From assembly GCA_014904985.1 (NCBI GenBank), contig MU129450.1, positions 1-13,025 on the forward strand: DNA of 13,025 nt, given 5' to 3'. The position numbers and the translations under genes were made by a program. Positions 1-8,194 of the stretch are shown piece by piece. Source of the stretch: Hydnum rufescens UP504 (lineage: Eukaryota; Basidiomycota; Agaricomycetes; Cantharellales; Hydnaceae). How positions within the stretch are numbered: the stretch's first letter is position 1; every line of letters begins with the position of its first letter. The notes below the pieces were generated by a model. That model saw only the letters and a list, made by a program, of their open reading frames with translations, did no database searches and was not told the DNA's origin.

Positions 1-131
1 CGCTGGCCGAGGCCCGATAGAATGAGGGCAATAATAATAAGAGAAATGCCAATAATGGCAAGGATGACAATAACCCCCATAGTGAATGGAGGGAGAGAGG
101 AGACAAGATCATTTGAGGAAGTAGGCGCCAT
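1..131 (-). CDS. N-terminus of an unidentified single-pass membrane protein (partial, runs off left edge)
   Basis: Reading the minus strand from the ATG at 131-129 gives 43 open codons to the edge of the window. The first 17 residues are polar and Ser/Pro-rich (MAPTSSNDLVSSLPPF), followed at about residues 18-38 by a strongly hydrophobic stretch (MGVIVILAIIGISLIIIAL), which suggests a signal anchor or first transmembrane helix. Ala as second residue and G at +4 suit a genuine start. This segment and its upstream flank to base 180 contain normal CpG, unlike the 7 kb that follow, so it looks like host sequence rather than repeat. I do not recognise the family and the rest lies outside the window. 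An alternative is that it is a chance open frame with a hydrophobic run. Confidence 0.55.
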   Translation of the reverse strand, partial: MAPTSSNDLVSSLPPFTMGVIVILAIIGISLIIIALILSGLGQ

Positions 132-939
132 ATGATAGAGTCGATGAAGAATGATACTCTGACAGGTAAGTCCTTAGGCGGAAGCAAATGTCAATTTGAT
201 CCTGACAGTATCAGAGCACTTGAATTTCCCATTGGCAAGAAGTTCTGGGGCTTGGGACTTAACAGTACTGAGGATGCATGACTTGATGAGTACATGAGAA
301 ATTTGAAGTCCAGCAGCACAGAAGTCCTGGAGCTGGCCACAAATCATCTTAACTACACTAGGATGATTAGCCTGAAAAAAACATGATGTTAAAGATCAAA
401 AAATTAATAGGTTCCTTGGAACACACCAGAAAACAGGGTCACCCTTGCAATTTATGCTGCACAAATTTGGAATGTGCTACTTGTACAGCAGCAAGTGTTT
501 TTTCTGACCACTGCCCTTCTCCCCACTTCTGTTCTCCCTTACTGCATGGCTTCATCCAGTTGGAGAGTGTAGATGCATATAGCATCTGAAATTGTTCACT
601 GCCACAGCCATTGTGAAGGAGTTTAACAGCAACTGCCAAGTGCCATTTAGAGCAAATCATGGCCTCTGAGATAACATTCCACCATGATGGATGAAACCAA
701 TCTACACAATGGCTTCAAATGCATGGCTTGATTACTCAGTCATGTCCATCCTTTGATAGGTGAAAAGGGTGCCTTTGTACATTGAATTCTGAATTGAGGC
801 TCTGCATGCTTCAGGGTTTGTAAGAAATTATGTCAAACCTGGAATACCACACCCTTATGGCTTTAAGAATCTTCCCTGATGCATTCCTAAGGCCTAGTTT
901 GATCTGAAATTTTACCTGGTTGGCATGACTCTTCTGCTT
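132..939. other. No recognisable gene; probable degraded repeat or 5' flank
   Basis: Bases 132-180 are the 5' flank of the partial gene at the left edge and still carry CpG. From 181 on there is no CpG. The short open frames on both strands at about 383-660 have no motif that I recognise. The minus strand could hold the continuation of the Copia remnant to its right, but I found no protease, integrase or reverse transcriptase motif here. Confidence 0.5.
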
Positions 940-1824
940 TCATTCACAAGCCTTCATATGAGTGGTTCCAATGAGCTGTTCTTGTTTCCTGAGATTTCCT
1001 GCAGTGATTACAGTTGAGTGCATGTGAATAGTGTCAAACTCCTGTGAGTTTTTCTCATTGTATTCTTCCCTTGACAAGTGCTGGACAAAAGCATCCATAG
1101 GCTCTTCAAAACCATCTTTGTCAGCTGACATCTCCAACTTAGCAATAGTTGCTTTTCCACAGTTCTTAGAAGCAAGTAATGAGGTGTAGCAAAACAATAT
1201 GGAACTTTCTGGAAGCATCTTGGAGACCATTGTTGCCTCAATATTTTTAGGTCACACATCACAGAGGGGGGCATTTTAGTGTTAACTCTAGCTGGTGTCA
1301 TGTCACACAAAAATAGCATTCATAGACTTATGGTGAGTACAGTATTGTGTTTCCATATTCTTCATGAGTAATTGTGGCCCCCATGGCCACCAATTGCTCT
1401 TTTAAATCTGTGAGTTTATTGAAATGTGCACAGACATCATTGTCTGTGCTACAACATATATTTTGTAATTTTTTATGCAAGTCAACCAAAATTAATTTAG
1501 ATCACCCTTCATATAAGGGCCAGAGCTGATCCCAAACTTCCCTTGCCTTCAATACAACCTTAACCTGGCTGAATACCATATCTGGGACCAAGCCTGCTGC
1601 TAATTGTTTTACCATGGCCTTGTCCCTTTTCCATCTTACCTCCAGCATAAGCCTGTCAACTGTACTGACACCAGAATAATCTGATGTAATCATGTCATTT
1701 GTAAGGTGCTTAAGTAGCCCCTTAGTGTCCAGAGCCTACATAATTCAGTCATGGTCCATAACCAATTGGCCCCATCTGCTGCTGATTTCATTATTCTGAT
1801 CTTGAATTTGTTGCTCATGGCCAT
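940..1824 (-). pseudogene. Decayed Copia-type (Ty1/copia) retrotransposon gag
   Basis: The minus strand carries, in order but in shifting frames, the landmarks of a basidiomycete Copia gag (UBN2 / gag-polypeptide of LTR copia type). A start lies at about 1824 or 1818, then MSNKFKIRI and DGANW; after frame slips comes ALDTKGLLKHL (about 1720), then AREVWDQLWPLYEG (about 1540-1502), then NDVCAHFNKLTDLKEQLVAM with GATITHEEYGNTIL (about 1440-1340). Near 1010 a CNHCRKS piece may be what is left of the CCHC zinc knuckle. Gag packages the element's RNA in intact copies. Stops and frameshifts separate the pieces, and CpG is absent, so the copy is dead. I found no pol motifs downstream and no convincing LTR pair. 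The family call is firm; the exact borders are not. Confidence 0.85.
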
Positions 1825-2276
1825 AAAGTGTTATGGATAGTGTCAAGGATGTAGGAGTAAATGTATTTTATTAGGTGATGGGCCCATAACCTTGTGAAAG
1901 GCTATGGATGAGAAATAGTATTTCCCCTGATGATTAAGCAGACATGAGCAAATTTGATAGACTGGAGAGTCCTAGTTGTTCAAGTGAAATAGTGAGAAGG
2001 ATACTATTAGAAAGTCCTTGTATTTGTTGGTGAGCTCAAGCTTGCCCTTTGATACTATGTACAAGATATTAGAGAAATTACAGGAGGATAGTAAAATGTT
2101 TAGGTGCTAGTACTGGCACCAGCCAGAAAAGCATAGAAGATTCTCTTTAGGTATATTATTACCATAAGAGGGTGGTAAGGGAGTTGTGCTTCATGCTTGG
2201 TCCACCATTAAGCCCAAATAGGGGTATTGCCTGTTTGGACTGATTACATAATCAACACTATTTGTTTTATTACAAT
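1825..2276. other. No gene seen; presumed leader or LTR side of the Copia remnant
   Basis: This lies just upstream of the gag remnant on the minus strand, where a leader, primer-binding site and 5' LTR would be expected. I could not identify a primer-binding site or LTR ends. The sequence has no CpG and no long open frame. Confidence 0.4.
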
Positions 2277-2341
2277 GATGTGACCAATGAATGACTGCAC
2301 AGAATGTGAAGTGCACTCCCCATCCCAGTTGAACTGCCTGG
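2277..2341 (+). repeat. Left terminal inverted repeat
   Basis: Pairs with 3045-3117. Shared core when reverse complemented includes CCAGGCAGTTCAACTGGGAT, then AGTGCACTTCACAT, then CAGTCATTCATT. Confidence 0.8.
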
Positions 2342-3044
2342 CCAGGGTGGTGTTCTGATCAGTCTGGTGGTTGAATCCCCACCTCTCTGGTTCTGTGACC
2401 ATTTCCAGTTTCCAGCCTTAGAAATGTTCCTGATGACTGCCCAGGCAAAGTTCCCATAACAGAGCACTTGCAGGTTGATAAAGAACATTGTGCCAGGGTG
2501 ACCTATTCCACCATTTTTTAAGGGAATCTGTGCAGTTTCAAGGGAGGAGTGGCTTGTTAAGTGTCAATCTCCCTCTTTTAGCTTGATTTATGAATATCTC
2601 CACCAGTTTTGAAGATTTTAACTTCATTTCTTTTTCCTATGCTTTCCTTGCCTCAGATGTTTTTTTTTTTAATTAAATGAATTATGGTCTGGAATGTATA
2701 TTAGGTGCATGAAGCACAAAATTCAGTAGTCTTCCCCCTCCCTCCAGTTTGAAGCACCTTGAATTGCTGCTGGTCCCTGGGTTATTTCTCACTACAAAAG
2801 TGAATACTAACTACACTTTCACTAAGTTCTCAAGAAGAGATCCTTAGTGTGTGGTAATTTGACAAGAACACACATTTTCACTTAATTGCTTGAGCTTTGT
2901 TGGCTTACAGCAATTTTCTCCTGTCCCAAAAGACCTCCCCTACATGAACCTGAACACTTGAATTAGTTCTGTGGTCCCCTCATTTTGTCCCCAGCTCTAT
3001 GACACAGACTGTGGTAGGATTGATTCACTATCATTCCACTTACA

Positions 3045-3117
3045 CCAGGCAGTTCAACTGGGATGGTGAGTGCACTTCACATCCTGTAATCCTGTACAGT
3101 CATTCATTAGTCCCATC
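3045..3117 (-). repeat. Right terminal inverted repeat
   Basis: Inverted partner of 2277-2341. It has an 8-base insertion made by a local duplication of CCTGT, and its last eight bases, GTCCCATC, also form the left flank duplication of the MITE at 3118-3686. Confidence 0.8.
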
Positions 3118-3686
3118 TATATGGATGCTGCAGTTCAGGTTTAAACCCATGGAGCCTGAGTTTAACCTGGACCTGACCCAAGTCAGGTTCCATTGGGGTC
3201 AGGTTTCATCTGGTTTTCTTCAGGTCAGGTTCAGGCTTTGCCCTTGCCCTGAATCCAAGAACCAGTCTGAAACCAGGTTAAACCTGAGCCTGAAAGGTAG
3301 GGTGTAGGTTCTATTCCATGTAAATTGATCCTTATTCTGGCACCAAATCTAGTAATTCACACATGTGACTAGAGTTCTAGAGTCAGAAGTCACATGGCAG
3401 AATGTCTTGGCCTCCAGAAGATGTGTAAGCAATAAGGCAATAAGTTGAAGTGAAAGGGGGCTAATAATGAGATGTGGATCCAAAGCAGGATGCAAAGGGA
3501 GTGGCAGAGGCAGAGACTTGACCAGAGGGTCTAGATATTCTGTAGTACCCCCTGAAAATGTTGGCCCCCCCATACCTCAGGTTTCAGGGTTAAACCACAA
3601 AACTATCTGGAACTGAACCCCAGATCAGGTTCAGGTTTTCCCCAAATTGGGAAAAACCTGATCAAAACCTAACCATGGCAACCATA
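3118..3686. mobile_element. MITE-like element, CAGGTT family, copy 1
   Basis: The left end reads TATATGGATGCTGCAGTTCAGG and the right end reads ATGGCAACCATA, the inverted form of TATGGTTGCC, matching copy 2 at 6023-6730. The flanks carry an 8-base direct repeat with one mismatch: GTCCCATC at 3110-3117 and GTCACATC at 3687-3694. Both subterminal zones (about 3131-3296 and 3575-3675) are packed with CAGGTT, CCTGAA and TTTAACC words in both orientations. The middle (about 3305-3570) is unrelated to the middle of copy 2. Eight-base duplications and subterminal repeat clusters are typical of hAT non-autonomous elements, so hAT is the likely group. No transposase is encoded. Confidence 0.65.
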
Positions 3687-3694
3687 GTCACATC

Positions 3695-5520
3695 CATGAA
3701 ATTGGAAACTTGACCCCTATTCCCTATTACTGTAAGAGGAACCCAATACCTTTTCAACTTGAAAAGAACATAGATGGATATCTTGTGAAGATCTCTGTCA
3801 ATTTTGAAGTTATCTGGCCTTGATTTACAAAATATGTACATGAGGACATAAAAGGGTGCCATTTTGGGCATAATTGGTCACATGCACACTTTGTTAGCTA
3901 CTTGATAACTCTTCATCTCTAAGCCCTGGATCAATGTTCTCCCTCTCCTCATCCCTGTTGCCTTCTGGAAGGTTTAAGTCAGGGATAAGTCAGTGATGGT
4001 GATGACCTTCAGCTGTCCTTTTTTTTTTGGCTTCACTGGGGTCTTTTTGCCCTGCTTTGTGTTTATTTTCAAATTGTATGAGCTACATCCTGGATTAGAG
4101 ATTGCTATAACATTCCCATATTCATATATGACAACCTGTTGGCTTGGGAGGCTCAGAATGAGTTCCAGCAGTGTGAATTGTTAATAATTGAGTTTCACCT
4201 TTATAAAAAAATTTTTTTGGACTGTATTTATTAAATCTCTCAATGCCCAATCATTCAGTTGCCCCCAAATTTTTCAAGTATCCTGGAATGTCCTATACAA
4301 AGGTATGTGCAAAGTTTCAGAGAAGAAGAAATGGTCAAGTTACAGCAGTTTACCAATGTGAGGGTGGGCACTCAGAAAAAGCACTGCCAGAGATTCACTA
4401 GAAGGAACTTAGCTTCATGTTTTCCAGGATTTCCAGCCTTGATTGCATAGCAGGGACCCTCCAGATACCATCTGCTGTGGGGCAGAGGTCCAAGGGCCAT
4501 ACATTGAATTGGATGTATATATATATTTCACTAACATGGCTTACATGGCTGCTTCTATTGAAGCTGAGTGCTGTAGGCTGTATTTGGTTCTGAGAGGAAC
4601 CAAATGCACATCCTCACAGGGTGACAATGCTTGGTCCAAGGGACTTGGCACTATAAACAAAAACCAGAGGCTGAAATAGGCACCTTACAAGCTCAGCTAA
4701 TTAGTACAGTACCAAGTTATCCTTGGACACTGGAATAATATGGGTTGCATCACAATAAAGGGCTGGGAGTTCTGAGACAGTACAGCAGTCACCATCTCAA
4801 GGCATAAGGTCTCTGCAGAAGTCTAAGCAGTAAGGGGTCTTGGTTGTGGAAGTGACACAATCATTGAGCATACTGTGGTCAATGGGATGATACTGGCCTA
4901 AGGATGAGACAGGATGTTAGCAGGAGATCTCATACCAGTAAGGGAGATTGTACCCTGATTGAAGTAGTAATACTGTCTGGTGAGTGGGTCAGTGGAAGTC
5001 ACATTGTAGTTAATGTGTTCTCCCAGTTGATTCACACAGAAGTGGCCCTCAGTTCTGCAAATGGTGAAGGTAACAAATGTGAGCCACTTCAGTGGGTGCA
5101 GTGACAGTTGTCTAACTTTGGCAAACAGATTGAAACTACAGTCCATTCCTCATTGGTGGTGCACAGCAGGAGCTTAATGCTAGACATGTGGTGAGATCAC
5201 AAGTACAGTAGGAGACTGGAAGGAAGTGTGAAAGATGTCAGTAGAGCAGGGGTGGTGAAACCATGAATCTATAACAGGAAGGACTTAGGTCAATGATTAC
5301 TTCATCTTCAGAGTTTCAACCCCACTTAGCTCATCTGCAAAGTTTGAACTGGGCAGTGAGCCAGCAGATCCCATGCAATGAGTGCCAAGGTGCCAAAAAC
5401 AAATACCCTCACAGCATGGGACCTCTCAATGCCATTACAGCTGCACTCTACCTTAAGCAACAAAGCCAAGGAGACTACATAGTTAGTTGGTAATTAGAAT
5501 TCTATGTACTGGCACTTCTA
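3695..5520. other. No gene recognised; CpG-free repeat-type sequence
   Basis: About 1.8 kb without CpG. Short open frames exist on both strands (for example about 4259-4679 plus and 4898-5146 minus) but show no domain I know and have no splice-linked partners I could see. There are T-rich and A-rich tracts at about 4020 and 4206-4218. It is most likely degraded transposon body of unknown type. Confidence 0.5.
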
Positions 5521-5549
5521 AGTGTTACAGAGGGAGTGTAATTGCCTGG

Positions 5550-5664
5550 AGGGGTTTGTTAAATGGGGGCAAGGGGGGATTATTAACATCAGACAGGGGG
5601 CTAATTATAGAGGGAGGGGGGGGCTTTTTACTGAGGTTGGTAACTTCAAAGGGGGGGGAGTGGC
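5550..5664 (+). repeat. Degenerate G-rich lead-in to the tandem array
   Basis: Runs of five to eight G separated by AT-rich words such as ATTATTAACATC and CTAATTATAGAG. They look like older, diverged units of the array that follows at 5665. Confidence 0.6.
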
Positions 5665-5864
5665 TATTAGCAGCAGGGGGGTGGGTATTAGCAGCAGGGG
5701 GGTATTGGCAGCAGGGGGGGTATTGGCAGCAGGGGGGGTATTGGCAGCAGGGGGGTATTGGCAGCAGGGGGGGTATTGGCAGCAGGGGGGGTATTGGCAG
5801 CAGGGGGGGTATTGGCAGCAAGGGGGGGGTATTAGCAGCAGGAGGGGTGTATTAGCAGGGGGGG
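5665..5864 (+). repeat. G-rich minisatellite, about 11 units of 18-19 bp
   Basis: The consensus unit is TATTGGCAGCAGGGGGGG. The central units differ almost only in the length of the G run (six to nine), which points to replication slippage. The first two and last two units read TATTAGCAGC instead of TATTGGCAGC. All frames are open through the array, which explains the repetitive predicted peptides (YWQQGG, IGSRGG, VLAAGG); these are not genes. Evenly spaced long G runs could form G-quadruplexes on the plus strand. Confidence 0.9.
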
Positions 5865-6014
5865 CCATCAGGAAAATCATTTACTCTCTGAAGATGGGAT
5901 GTATCTCTGAAGACTCTGAAGCTGTAGAAGAGGGTGCAGTTAGAATAGGCTGAAGAGAACAATGACTCAAACATCCCACAACCAAGATTCAGACTTTGCA
6001 CACAGACCTCCAGA

Positions 6015-6022
6015 GGCACATA
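6015..6022 (+). repeat. Target-site duplication, left
   Basis: GGCACATA, repeated exactly at 6731-6738 on the other side of the MITE. The direct repeat can be stretched to 12 bases (AGGCACATATAT) because the element end is also AT-rich. Confidence 0.75.
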
Positions 6023-6730
6023 TATGGTTGCTGAAGTCAGGCTACAAACCCTGGAAACCTGAGTTTGAACCTGAACCTGACCTGTGGTCAGGTTCAGGTT
6101 TTGCCCTCATGGGTGATTTCAGGTTTTGGGCCCCCATGTTTTCAGGTTCAGGTTTAACCCAGGTTCAAACCTGAAATCATGAGCCCCTTCAGACATGAGA
6201 AATATCTGAGCTGAACACTGATTTTAACCATAATCCAGAATGAGTCATCAATTCTGGCAAGTTCCAGAGTTATGTAAGCAGGTTCCTTGGTGGAGAAATA
6301 GGTTACTTTGAACTGAAGTTAAACATAAAACCTCATGCAAAGTTTATATTGACTATACATAGTCTATACATAGACTATGTATAGTCAATATAAACTTTGC
6401 ATGAGGTTTTATGTTTAACTCAGTTCAAAGTAACCTATTTCTCCACCAAGGAACCTGCTTACATAACTCTGGAACTTGCCAGAATTGATGACTCATTCTG
6501 GATTATGGTTAAAATCAGCGTTCAGCTCAGATATTTCTCATGTCTGAAGGGGCTCATGATTTCAGGTTTGAACCTGGGTTAAACCTGAACCTGACCTGAA
6601 CCTAACCTAAGATAGGTTTTCTTCAGGTTAGGTTCAGGTTTTGCCAATTGAGGAGATTCAGGTTTTGGTTAAGTTCAGGTTTTGCCCAAATGGGGCAAAA
6701 CCTGACCTGAACCTGACTTTGGCAACCATA
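6023..6730. mobile_element. MITE-like element, CAGGTT family, copy 2, with internal palindrome
   Basis: The left end is TATGGTTGCTGAAGTCAGG and the inverted right end is TATGGTTGCCAAAGTCAGG, a 19-bp terminal inverted repeat with two mismatches. It is flanked by the exact 8-bp duplication GGCACATA. Both subterminal zones (about 6040-6165 and 6561-6720) consist of CAGGTT/AACCTGA words, as in copy 1 at 3118-3686. The 8-bp duplication plus short TIR and subterminal repeats fit a hAT-type non-autonomous element. It lies inside the TIR element 5865-7152. It encodes no protein; the centre is the long palindrome listed separately. Confidence 0.75.
6142..6594. repeat. Near-perfect 453-bp palindrome (arms of 227 and 226 bp, no spacer)
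   Basis: Arm 6142-6368 and arm 6369-6594 are reverse complements. Comparing them base by base I find only three differences: an A/C mismatch at the very centre (6368/6369), one extra A in the left arm (about 6314-6317, CTGAAGTT against CTGAGTT), and one CpA (6216-6217) facing a CpG (6519-6520). There is no loop, so DNA can extrude as a cruciform and any transcript would fold into a long hairpin RNA. Confidence 0.95.
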
Positions 6731-6738
6731 GGCACATA
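6731..6738 (+). repeat. Target-site duplication, right
   Basis: GGCACATA, identical to 6015-6022. Confidence 0.75.
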
Positions 6739-6770
6739 TATACCTCAAGGCTTTCAACAAATCCCCCTGG

Positions 6771-6784
6771 CCCCCCCCCCCCCC
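6771..6784 (+). repeat. Poly-C tract, 14 bases
   Basis: An uninterrupted run of 14 C just outside the right end of the nested MITE. Its length is likely to vary by slippage or by sequencing error. Confidence 0.9.
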
Positions 6785-6799
6785 ATTTCCGCTTTTTTG

Positions 6800-7035
6800 C
6801 TTATATAATAGATTAGGTAATATAGCTATATATATGGTAGCTTATGTAATATTCCAAATATGGAAATTGATTGGCTAATCAAGTATTATGTAATATGGTG
6901 ATCATGTAATATTAAATGAAATGATTATGTAATACTGCTGATATGATTATTATGTGATGTTACCATATATGGTAGCTTATGTCACATCTCCACATATAAT
7001 ATTGCTATATATGGCAGCTTATGTAATTCATCTTC
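6800..7035. repeat. AT-rich degenerate repeat built on TTATGTAATAT
   Basis: About seven copies of CTTATGTAATAT or close variants (near 6840, 6884, 6904, 6926, 6948, 6977 and 7018) at irregular spacing, mixed with TATATATGGTAGC words at about 6826, 6965 and 7006. It is part of the inside of the TIR element 5865-7152. Confidence 0.65.
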
Positions 7036-7152
7036 CAGTACTTCCAGTAGAAGGTTGGAAGAAGGCCTCTTCACAGACTCTGAAGAAGGGACTTACTGTT
7101 AGGGCCTTCCTGCCTTCAGAGTCTTTGAAGTGGCTTTTGATTTTCCTGATGG

Positions 7153-7536
7153 GTGTATTAGCGGGAGCAGGGGGGTTATTACCAAAGGGGGGGGGCAGTT
7201 CCCCAATATTTTCAATCAGAAAGGGTAGCACCATCTGCACTAGATGAAAATATGGGCATATTCTGCAGAGTGCATGTGGAGAGCATTGTCTTGATTCCAT
7301 ATCTGAATTTGACATCCAAACAAGTACATTGGCTTTAGGTCCCAAATCCCATTCTAATATGAATTTCCATTTAAAATACTTTTGATGAAATGCTTTTCAA
7401 TTTAGCATAATCAATGTGGCTATCTAATGAAAATACAGATTATATCATTTTTTAAGTCCAGGTATACAGACTTATAGCTGCATGAGAGAAAAACTTAATA
7501 GGAGATCAGGAAATCCTGAGCTGAGCTATATACTAT
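7153..7536. other. No gene seen; array remnant then AT-rich unique sequence
   Basis: The first 50 bases continue the G-rich array type (GGGGGG and a nine-G run at about 7190). The rest is AT-rich, CpG-free and without recognisable features. Confidence 0.5.
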
Positions 7537-7742
7537 TAGTGTTGCTGTGACTTGCGGCTTGAACTGACCCAAGTCGCAAGTCAGGTCGCACGGAAGTCGC
7601 TCTGAAGTCGAGTCATGCCAAGTTGTTTCTGTGACTTCCAAGTCACAAGTCAAGTCGCAGAAGTCGGCTCAGACTGACTCCAGTCACAACGGTTTATATT
7701 ATTAGTACTACCTGAATCAGACTCCACATGTATTATTATGCT

Positions 7743-7770
7743 TAAGACCACTAAAACTGCAGTGGTCTTA
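7743..7770. repeat. Perfect 10-bp hairpin
   Basis: TAAGACCACT at 7743-7752 faces AGTGGTCTTA at 7761-7770 across eight bases. It has no T tract of note and no flanking gene, so I assign no role. Confidence 0.6.
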
Positions 7771-8144
7771 CTGCAATCTTGAGATGAGTAAAGCAAGTGT
7801 GCTACTTTTAGTCGGTAGAAATGCCAATTAATTGCCGAACAAGGATCTAAATCCATTGGACAATCAATGCAGAGATCTTATCAGCATGGAGGCAAGCCGC
7901 TTTTTGTTCTCAAGATCATTCAGAGATCCAGTACAGTACTATGAAGTGCAAACTGCTGTAAGATAGTCATAGTCATAGTCTGGCCGTGGGAATGGGGCCT
8001 CCGGACCTACGGGCAATCGATCCATTGTGGCAAGCCCCGAAGGTTACATTGCCATTGATTGGTAATCAGACTTTCCATATATGTACCGTGGCAAGAGTGC
8101 TGACTTATGACTCGACTTGCGACTTGGAAGTCACAAGAAGTCAC

Positions 8145-8194
8145 AAGTCGTCCGAAGTCGTCCGAAGTCGTCCGAAGTCGTCCGAAGTCGCCCG
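8145..8194 (+). repeat. 10-bp tandem repeat, five units
   Basis: Four exact units of AAGTCGTCCG and a fifth reading AAGTCGCCCG, within the right subterminal zone of the hAT-like element. Such subterminal repeats are often transposase binding sites in hAT elements; that role is inferred here. Confidence 0.9.

Larger units (their letters stand above)
2277..3117. mobile_element. Candidate non-autonomous element with long terminal inverted repeats
   Basis: Bases 2277-2341 and 3045-3117 are inverted copies of each other over about 65 bp with only a few substitutions and one small duplication (CCTGTAATCCTGTAC) in the right copy. The outer ends read GATGTGACC on the left and the complement GTCCCATC on the right. 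Internal sequence next to both arms also looks loosely related. The interior (about 700 bp) holds a poly-T tract at about 2660 and no coding motif that I recognise. No clear target-site duplication was found, partly because a MITE sits directly at the right end. This could instead be two solo ends facing each other by chance rearrangement. Confidence 0.55.
5865..7152. mobile_element. TIR element inserted in the G-rich array, carrying the nested MITE
   Basis: CCATCAGGAAAATCA at 5865-5879 recurs perfectly inverted at 7138-7152. Just inside each end are similar clusters of CTCTGAAG / AGACTCTGAAG words (5884-5921 on the left; about 7074-7128 on the right, inverted). Outside, both sides hold the same array-type sequence in direct orientation: TGTATTAGCAGGGGGGG on the left and TGTATTAGCGGGAGCAGG on the right. 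The simplest reading is an element that split the array. Without the nested MITE it would be about 570 bp. It has no coding capacity that I recognise. The exact target duplication cannot be defined because the target itself is repetitive. Confidence 0.6.
181..7554. other. CpG-depleted repeat island (transposon graveyard)
   Basis: Reading through this stretch by eye I find CpG only at about 6519, 6789 and 7162, whereas the flanks on both sides contain CpG at ordinary frequency. TpG and CpA are abundant. Every recognisable item inside is a mobile element or repeat. The pattern fits old cytosine methylation of repeats followed by deamination of 5-methylcytosine, a known fate of silenced transposons in Agaricomycetes; that cause is inferred. 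No intact host gene was seen inside. Confidence 0.9.

Noticed and set aside
3118..3686. Mutator-type element because a 9-base flank repeat (AGTCCCATC / AGTCACATC) is possible
   Set aside because: The ninth base can be read as part of the element end, and copy 2 is best explained by an exact 8-base duplication with short TIRs.
4443..4679. Possible Copia RNase H / pol remnant on the plus strand (YMAASIEAE)
   Set aside because: The resemblance to the AEYMA motif is short and in the wrong order, with no supporting reverse transcriptase or integrase motifs nearby.
5665..5864. Possible CRISPR array
   Set aside because: Units are contiguous with no unique spacers, and the window is eukaryotic with introns.
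5487..5953. Overlapping open frames encoding repetitive YWQQGG / VLAAGG / IGSRGG or proline-rich peptides on both strands
   Set aside because: All frames are open merely because the 18-bp G-rich unit lacks stops and has a length divisible by three; the peptides are a by-product of the tandem array.
6580..6640. Telomere-like CCTAACCTAA words
   Set aside because: Only two or three degenerate words appear within the CAGGTT shoulder of a MITE; there is no tandem telomeric array.
7028..7345. 105-codon minus-strand open frame
   Set aside because: It spans the end of the TIR element and array remnant, has no known domain, and its sequence is explained by the repeats.
181..7554. Neurospora-type repeat-induced point mutation
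   Set aside because: RIP depletes CpA and raises TpA; here CpA is abundant and it is CpG that is missing.
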